From: Cliona cf. orientalis
Taxonomy: Eukaryota > Porifera > Demospongiae > Clionaida > Clionaidae
Assembly (NCBI GenBank): GCA_963930775.1
Contig: OZ005701.1
Coordinates: forward strand, 1,364,001-1,428,000
Reading direction: 5' to 3'
Length of the DNA: 64,000 bases
The position numbers were made by a program, and so were the translations under genes. Under the pieces are notes generated by a model, which was not told where the DNA came from, did no database searches, and was given only the letters and a program-made list of their open reading frames with translations. The stretch's first letter is position 1. Every line of letters begins with the position of its first letter. Below are positions 57,409 through 64,000 of this stretch, in pieces.

Positions 57409-59227
57409 ATGGAGCGCAGAAGTTTTCAACTGACTTTAGTACGACAGTAAGTAAATATTTATGCTCATAGGAGCCATATATGTTGTACTGAGGATCTTGG
57501 TAGATGTACTGCTATTTTTATTTTCAGTGGAGAGACAGAAGAGAACCGTTTGGGTATCATCCAGGGTCAGGCAGATGTGCCCCTCAATGATACAGGTCGT
57601 CAGCAGGCCAGGTTGGCTGCAGAGAAGCTGGCTTGTGAAACTTTCACATCGGTCTATAGCAGCGACCTAATTCGAGTTAAAGAGGTATTTACCGTCAATT
57701 AAAAGGCGGCCTATATGCACCCGTACCAACCCTCTCAGTTCTTAGTTGTTGAGATCTGCACTAAGGTGCACCTAATCTTCCCAAGAATATCTGGAGTTGC
57801 TAGCGAATGTTCAAGGATGTCCTGGTCCCCGAACCCAGGACATCTCAGTACACCCTATGGCAATTATGGGCACTTATAGTAATAATCCATGGGAATGGAA
57901 CTGAAAATACATGTACCCACACCTTGGCCATTTCTGTAGATTATGCAATTATTAAGTAATACTAAAGCAGTGAGGAATTTTCTTTCACTGAGCTAACCCC
58001 TGACTACTGCTATGTATTACAGACTGCAGATACTATAGTTTCACGGCTACCAGAGAAGATGGATATTGTGACTGATAGGAGATTAAGAGAAAAGGTATGA
58101 CATTACTTCCATCACTTGTGAAGAGGATGTTGTCCCCTTCATTCATACTGCAGTGTTTTGGAGTAATGGAGGGAGTTAGTTATTCTGACCTGATTGCTGA
58201 GGGCAAGCTAGCTGGAGTGAAGTCGATCCTCCACTACACTCCCCCAGGAGCTGAGACTATTGATGAGTTTGCTTCCAGGGCCATGGACTTTTTTTGTGAA
58301 ATATGCAAGTATGTTTGCTATGCTACAAACTTAATGTGTGTCTTTTTTTTGTCTCCTGCATAGCACTGACTTTTCTTTAAAGAGAGAGAGGACAAGGCAG
58401 CATTATCGGAAGAGGAACACTTACTCTTCCCTAGCTTGAGATTTGGCTGTTCTCTCTCTCTTCCTCTTCCCCACTCCACCCCCCCCCCCCCCTCTCCCTC
58501 TCTTTCTCCCTCCAAATCATGTTCTAAAATGACATTCTTGCACAGCCAGTCATGCTCTGGCCCCAGTCTGTCCGTGCCCAGCAAGAGTATACTCAGTCAG
58601 TACCTGGCAAATAAAGATGGAACCACAATATCGTCCAAGTCTATGCCCTCCAGGCATGTTCTAGTGGCTACTCATGGAGGTATCATTATCTCTCTCATCA
58701 GCATGTTTCTGGTTAGTGTGTAGTCTTGAATAACGTGGTATCTTGCAATAATTATCGATTTTCATGGCCGTATAAGTAATATTCCAAGACTTTAATGTAT
58801 ACGAAATGCGTGGTTGAATTCACCCCAGTAAGATTTTGCAACTATTAAATTTTATTGGCCTACCCCATGATCACTCATACCCCCATCTGTATCACACTGT
58901 ACATTGCTGCTGGTGTAATAATAATATTATTATTATATCATTGTGCTCTGGGTTAGGAGATCAGACTCTAAATTTTTTGGCATTTTATATTGCTTATTAT
59001 TGTTACAAATACTATGCAATAATTATTATTAATTCTCCTCTTAGTGCAATCTTTCCCTTACTATAGCAACGTTGTAGGTGTACCTCAACCTATTCAATCC
59101 GGCCTTGCTCAAACTGCTCCATCTACTCCCTGATTGTGGTGCTGAAGGCAAGCAGTCTACCGATCACTCCAGACTCGCTGGAGCCATCTGTCTGTACAGT
59201 GACTCCTTTATGTATGTACCATACTGA
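57409..59227 (+). CDS. TIGAR: Fructose-2,6-bisphosphatase TIGAR-like (histidine phosphatase family)
   Basis: Six exons join in frame: 57,409-57,446, 57,528-57,684, 58,023-58,094, 58,154-58,308, 58,546-58,711 and 59,078-59,227, 245 aa. The start MERRSFQLTLVRHGET carries the RHG catalytic motif (His13 is the phospho-acceptor), followed by IIQGQADVPLNDTG. E95 in FGVMEG is the likely acid. TPPGAETIDEF matches the TPPGGETLDQ segment of vertebrate TIGAR. ATHGG (His184) is the second catalytic histidine. TIGAR hydrolyses fructose 2,6-bisphosphate or related phosphosugars, lowering glycolysis and supporting the pentose phosphate pathway; 2,3-bisphosphoglycerate activity is also known in the family. 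The protein is slightly shorter than vertebrate TIGAR at the C-terminus. An alternative donor at 59,212 (TTTAT|GTATGT) could replace the short MYVPY end. Confidence 0.88.
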
Positions 59228-60344
59228 TCACTTGGAGAAAGCACAAAGTACTTTATGATATAAAGGAGGATTTTGATTTATGGAATAAATAATATTAGTT
59301 AAATAGAATTTTTTTAATCATAAAAATAATATGATCATACTATACTGCTAATTTAACTATTGTGACATTATTTTTTTTTTTTTTCTGTGGTGCAAATTTT
59401 GTTGTATGCACAATCATTTGATTGGTAAGGGTCGATATCACTACTAAACTTGTTATATTGATGACCCTTTCCAACTCAGAGTTGCCATATGCCACCTAAT
59501 ATTAATTTTATAAGTACAAGTATGTTTGATGTCACAATCATTATGACTGAACACTATACTAACAGCACAATCGAGTGCCTGTTAGTACAGTGCGCATGCG
59601 CAGATGAAAGCAGCACCGTAGACCACACCCAAGAGTAGCTGCTCTAACTCACCGTGTAATGGCGACGTTCTCACTCCGCTCGAGGCTCGGTGGCCTGCCG
59701 AGCAGGCCTGTCGAAACGCGCGGCGCTTGCGCCGCTCGCTCGAGCTCGATAATGCATCTCTATGGCCCCTAGGCCCTGGCAACCTTGTTTGTGCACACGG
59801 CACAACAATTCTGACCAATCGTGAGTCTTCTGAACTTGTAAGATCAAGAGAGCGCATCTTTTATGCCCTCCAGGTTAGGACACGGACTATATAAGAAAAT
59901 TGATCGTCTAAAAAATATTTTTCGTTGTATATATAATAGTTAGACACAGTTTAGGAGATTTCTACATGATTTAGAAGACAGAAGGGCTCTGTGTAGAATC
60001 CCGAGCGGAGCGAGGGTTCTACTGAGCCCTGAGGTCTTCTAAATCACGTAGAAACCGACTAAACAGTGTCTAACTACTTTAGATCCTAGCAACAATGCCC
60101 AAAAGCTTTGTATATAAACAATTGCCTAGCAACAAACTAGCCATAGGCAAACAAAATATACCAGGTTTTTTATGGAGCTTACAAGGTTTTTTATGGGGCT
60201 TACAAGGTATTTTATGAAGGATAGATACTAAAATTTAACCAATCAGATCACTGTATTTGTTACAAGTAGGATCTAAAGTATAATAAAAAATATCAATAGG
60301 CAGTATGAAGCTAAGGTATAAATGCCCGTGATTGATAGTCAGGA
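59228..60344. other. Convergent 3' region with dispersed repeats
   Basis: Lies between the 3' ends of TIGAR (plus) and the BtpA-APRT gene (minus). 59,560-59,935 belongs to the CGAAACGCGCGGCGC repeat family, and 59,939-60,073 is a hairpin repeat. Both families are otherwise seen in the Crinkler introns, and here they are in the same relative order. A short direct repeat (TTTTTTATGGxGCTTACAAGG) is near 60,165-60,210. No gene seen. Confidence 0.6.
59939..60073. repeat. Hairpin repeat, family member outside the duplication
   Basis: GTTAGACACAGTTTAGGAG...TTTAGAAGACAGAAGG mirrored by GAGGTCTTCTAAATC...AAACAGTGTCTAAC. Same family as 17,315-17,451 and a few percent diverged from it. Confidence 0.75.
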
Positions 60345-63300
60345 TCATAAAGCCATATCACTGCCTAGAAACTTATGGTTGTCCATCTTCTCCTGCAGGT
60401 TGGGTGGCACCACATGAACCACCTTATACTTCTCGCACAGCTGTTGAGTTTTAGGCTTAGTTTCCACGGCGATGACTGCACACCCGATCACCACTCCCTT
60501 TTGCCTCTCCACAAGGTCAATGGCGGCCTGCATCGTCCCACCTGTCTCAATCCACTGGTCAACTATCAGCACCTGTAAATAATAATTATTGATAACAGCA
60601 ATTGATCACTTGATTTTCAATGCATAGTATTATATTATGAGTACATGTACCTCATTATATCCAACAATGGGACAGAGGATAAATCCTGTAAATTAATAGG
60701 AGATGGTCTGCCATTGCGAACCAGCCCATCCCAATATCATGTACCAATATTGTTTCGATAAAGACAAATTTCATAGCCGTGAAAATTAATTTTGTGACAG
60801 GAGCTTAGCCCCAGCAAACATGATCACTAGTATTTGACTTACTCTTGTTCCAGGTTTGAAAGCATCTTTTCTCATTTCCATCAGTTTTCCAGGCCCAGAA
60901 TAGCATTCATACGTAATCTCATCCGTTGGTACACATAGTTTTCCCGCCTTTCGAATAACTAGAAACCCCTTGCCAGCTTTAGCGGCAATTGCAGCACCAA
61001 GGGGAAACCCCATTGCATCAATTCCTACCACAAGATCGTATTCGTTCGGTTTGAAATGTGACATCAAATCCTTAGTCAAATCTGCAAACGCTTGACCATC
61101 TATGTAGACACTTGAAGGGTCCAGCCAAGCATACTTTTCACCTTTGGTATTTGGTGCAATGTGGGACAGATACCAATACTTGGGCCGTGATTCTTCTAGT
61201 GAGGGTAAGGGTGGGTTAGGAGGAGGATTGGCCGTATCACGGCAGACTTGAAGCAAAGCTCTGAGTCGGGCTGGGTCTAGATTGTAGAAGTCATGAGGGG
61301 GGGAGACACCAGTGGCCACTAGGATGCCGTCAACCAATGGTACATACTGAGAAGCGTTTTCAGGAGTAACACCAGATGCCAAGGCCATAGCTACATCGCC
61401 GCAGCCATTCCGCATGTCTGATATCTTCCTGATGCTGGCTGCCACTCCAGTTGCCGAACCAGATGTAGTCACAACGTCCATGAATTTTGCTGCAAGTGAT
61501 GCTGCTTTTCCCACTTCAGTATCTGCATACAATTATTGCAAAAGATTAATGTGGCAGTTGCAATACAGAATGGAATTCACAGATCAGAGTTACTAATAAT
61601 TTATGATAGTGATACTAGGATTGTAAGTCATGAGTATATACAAGTATTTTTGAATTAACTGAGCAAATGTAATTTTGCTAGAATTGAGTGCATACAATGG
61701 TTATTACATAACTTTGTATGCTCTCCAAAGCATGCTTGACTCTTATAGCTCAATAATAATGGTCGTACTTACCATCCACATGCCTCTGTGCCTTGAATGC
61801 AGTTCCTCCAAAGTAGAGCCCACTCCAGCCGCTAGTCTGGTATGCCTCCCGGATACGCTGAGCTGTCACCTGGTGCTCCTCATCAGCGTATTCATCAATG
61901 CAGGCATTGTCTGCCCAGTAGGCATCCACTGTGGTACCCTCCTTGGCAAGCTGTCCAAGCATACCAAAAGCATGCTCACCTATATGACAGGAAAAATATA
62001 TCAGCTCAAACAGTATGGGGTACTAGAGACGATGTTTTGACATCAATGGGGCGAGCCTCCGCGAACCCCACACAAGTATAAATGATTTGGTATACAGATC
62101 GGAATTAATTTTATGATTGACTCGAGGGAGTGGAAACTATGGTTAGCTGCTCGGAACATGTCCCTAGCTACTCACAGTTCAGTGATGATTATTTTGCTAG
62201 CAACAGTCACTTGTTCTTGATCTTTTTAGGGCCTTGAATCGCCTTGAATTTGGAGTCTCACATGGACCCTCTGCACTCAAATGTTTCGCTCTGCCTGCCT
62301 AGAAAGACATTATTCTCTCTGTACATGTAGCCTTGCCCCTCTCAGTCTGAGTCTCTGCAGTTCTTCTTTTGAAATTTCTGATATTTGTTAATTTTCTGCT
62401 TTTCTCAGTCTTTCTTCCTTTTCAGCCGCTCGATGTCACAGAGCTTGCCCTCTTTCTCTAGCTCTATGTTGAAGCACTCTCACGCTTGGCTCGTCGTATG
62501 CGCATGCGCGTAACGGAAGAAATATTGCTTATCGTTGAAATAGAAGACGGGTATATACGGAATGACGGACTGCAGATATATACATATATATTAGTCTCGT
62601 GCCCAGCCCCCTTCATGCACGCGCGAGAAAGGGTCTGGTGAAAAGGGCCGCACTACCGTGTCCCTCTGGAATGCAATAATTGTCGTTTTGGTGTGCGTTA
62701 AATAAGAAATAAACCATACCATGCGCGCGCATAGCTATATATAGCAATAGGTCGGGCGCATGCGTGCAATAGACGATTACATTCCAATAGTCATGTGACT
62801 ACGCTACTGCAATCTGATTGGCCACGTTCGATTTTCAACGTGGGGACACGGTAGTACGACCCTTTTCACCAGACCCTTTCTCGCGCGTGCATGGGCACGA
62901 GACTAACATATATATATATATATACAAAACGGAAAATCTCGATTGACATCACTTGTGTGGGGCTCGCTTTGGCTCGCCCCAATTAAACTTTCACGTTGGG
63001 TGTGTAAAGTTATTTCATGAGATTTAATCTATGATTAAATTTTTATTAATAGGCCAAGGGGCTGGCCCGCGAGGGGTGATATCGAGATTTCATAGCCAGA
63101 TAAAACTATTTACAACATACCTGTGACACCGAGGAAGTTCACGCCAAGCCATAAGTAGGGAAAGGAAGCACGAACCTGCTTGATGATCGGTAGCAGTTTT
63201 GCGGCGAAAAAGTCGTGGTTGATCAGGAACACGCCCTGCGCACCTTCACGAACAGCCACGGTCACGTTACGCTTTGCTTGCTCAAAGTTTTGTACGTGAA

Positions 63301-63364
63301 TCACCGGGAAAACTGCTGGAGCGGCCCCAGTCTTGAACAGCTTGTGAAAGACGCCTCGTTCCAT
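60345..63364 (-). CDS. BtpA-like TIM barrel fused to APRT-like phosphoribosyltransferase
   Basis: Four exons join in frame on the minus strand: 63,364-63,121, 61,979-61,773, 61,522-60,843 and 60,572-60,345, 452 aa. Residues 1 to about 250 resemble the BtpA/SgcQ TIM-barrel family: FPVIHVQNFEQA, GVFLINHDF, WLGVNFLG, WSGLYFGG, then TTSGSATG and ASGVTPENASQYVPLVDGIL. Residues about 290-452 resemble adenine phosphoribosyltransferase: VGIDAMGFPLGAAIA, LVIRKAGKLCVPT, MRKDAFKPGTRV and the PRPP loop VLIVDQWIETGGTM. In usual APRT that loop is VVDDxxxTGGT; here the second acidic residue is Gln (residue 383). PRTases transfer phosphoribose from PRPP to a base or release it; the substrate here is unknown. 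Exon 1 carries the only suitable ATG. The product is probably cytosolic, in nucleobase or sugar-phosphate metabolism. Confidence 0.78.
62046..62985. mobile_element. Foldback element (GGGGCGAGCC ends) in BtpA-APRT intron 1
   Basis: TGGGGCGAGCCTCCGCGAAC...CCCACACAAG at the left (62,048-62,077) is inverted near 62,950-62,985 (CTTGTGTGGGGCTCGC...GGCTCGCCCCA). About 940 bp, with a separate MITE nested inside. No coding capacity. Confidence 0.6.
62591..62906. mobile_element. 316-bp MITE with arms of about 55 bp (TTAGTCTCGTGCCC ends)
   Basis: TTAGTCTCGTGCCC...CGCGCGAGAAAGGGTCTGGT is inverted as ACCAGACCCTTTCTCGCGCG...GGGCACGAGACTAA. It is flanked on both sides by ATATAT, so the exact target duplication is unclear. 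Nested in the GGGGCGAGCC foldback. Confidence 0.85.
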
Positions 63365-63598
63365 CCTCCAAGATCCTTTAATTAATAACCTTTATCCTTT
63401 GATCTTTGGACCGCGCGTCATTATTTTTGCGCATGCGTATAGTGAACCATCGACGCCACAACGCCCACACAAAGGAGGAGTAGCTGGCGACTGCTGGCGT
63501 ATGGCAGCCCAGCCCCCACAACGTTGATGGGATGTACAAACGTACATGGACGTGAATTTTCAGAGAGCTGAGCGCTGAAATTATTAATTTTTGTCAAG
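63365..63598. promoter_or_regulatory. Divergent promoter region between BtpA-APRT and the last gene
   Basis: 234 bp separate two start codons pointing away from each other. It contains TTGCGCATGCGTA near 63,427-63,439, again an NRF-1-like GCGCATGCG core. No TATA box. A bidirectional promoter is inferred. Confidence 0.45.
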
Positions 63599-64000
63599 AT
63601 GCCTAACACGGGGATGCTAGACCATAGTGCCTACCGATCGGGGCCAAACGGTAGGAGAAGGAGTCTTGTGCACTGGATGGAAGCCTGGCCCTCGACCAGT
63701 GGCTACCAAACAGTGAGACAGACCCACAGAATAAACACTTTCTCCAGATACTTTCATAACCAAATCCAGGTGAGTACCTAACTCCTCTTCATCATTATAC
63801 ACGCATAATATAAAATTTAATAGATTCTACATTCTCTATAATCCTTGTTCCTTTAATAATATAGCATGTAGACTATGGAGATTGAGTTTGTTACACCTCA
63901 ACTGTAATTAATTTTCAGCAATCAATTCCAGAATCTATGAAAGTGTATGTCAAATTATCACCATTTTACACCTCCTTTTGCATACAATGTCATAATTATT
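63599..64000 (+). CDS. Unknown gene, first exons (partial)
   Basis: Exon 1 is 63,599-63,769: 57 codons from MPNTGMLDHSAYRSGP through RRRSLVHWMEAWPSTSG to YFHNQIQ, ending at the donor CCAG|GTGAGT. A likely second exon starts at 63,919 after ATTTTCAG and stays open in phase to the window end (QSIPESMKVYVKLSP...). I do not recognise the family. The start has a clean ATG after a short leader and sits opposite the BtpA-APRT promoter. The second exon is less certain. Confidence 0.5.

Noticed and set aside
62128..62470. Possible CRISPR-like or regulatory repeats in BtpA-APRT intron 1
   Set aside because: No regular repeat-spacer pattern. The visible structure is explained by foldback elements.

Overview
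This window is nuclear DNA from an animal. Its genes have many short introns, GT/AG splice sites that keep frame, and animal-type products: a Bax-like apoptosis protein, a KASH nuclear-envelope protein, an EVH1-CRIB protein and TIGAR. The mix of compact genes, TACATGTA-rich AT spacers, a CR1/L2-type LINE with a 2A peptide and Crinkler/RHS-type genes points to an early-branching metazoan, most likely a demosponge. That assignment is inference. No prokaryotic-style operons, CRISPR arrays or convincing tRNA/rRNA genes were seen.

Left part (1-7.6 kb): the 5' end of an unknown lysine-rich gene (minus strand) is divergent from a complete 15-exon gene for an EF-hand/coiled-coil/KASH protein.

Middle part (5.8-40.8 kb): this is a tandem segmental duplication. 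Copy 1 (about 5,817-24,908) starts inside exon 11 of the KASH gene. Copy 2 (about 24,909-40,828) repeats the last four KASH exons as a promoterless 3' fragment. Each copy carries one complete three-exon gene for a Crinkler/RHS-type P-loop NTPase-nuclease protein with an N-terminal coiled coil (15,895-24,060 and 32,505-39,982). After the duplication the two copies were reshaped separately. Copy 1 holds an intact LINE (ORF 10,050-13,403; 2A peptide, PHD finger, endonuclease, reverse transcriptase). Copy 2 gained a 5'-truncated LINE, a 180-bp TA-flanked MITE and several foldback elements. One segment is inverted between copies. The large Crinkler introns are nests of foldback elements, several unrelated families of which end in the same TACCGTA/TACGGTA heptamer.

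Right part (41-64 kb): ordinary genes. They are a Bax/Bok-like BCL-2 family gene (41,316-44,368, minus), a seven-exon EVH1-CRIB gene with a very long Q/P-rich tail and no visible VCA module (45,012-53,325, minus), TIGAR (57,409-59,227, plus), a four-exon BtpA-like TIM-barrel fused to an APRT-like phosphoribosyltransferase (60,345-63,364, minus), and the first exons of an unknown gene (63,599 to the window end, plus) that shares a short divergent promoter with it.

The best candidates for unusual biology are the Crinkler/RHS pair, whose differences are concentrated in the NTPase half and mostly change amino acids; the shared-terminus foldback families; the 2A-bearing LINE; and the BtpA-APRT fusion. 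Exon models were built by hand from reading frame and splice sites and have no transcript support.
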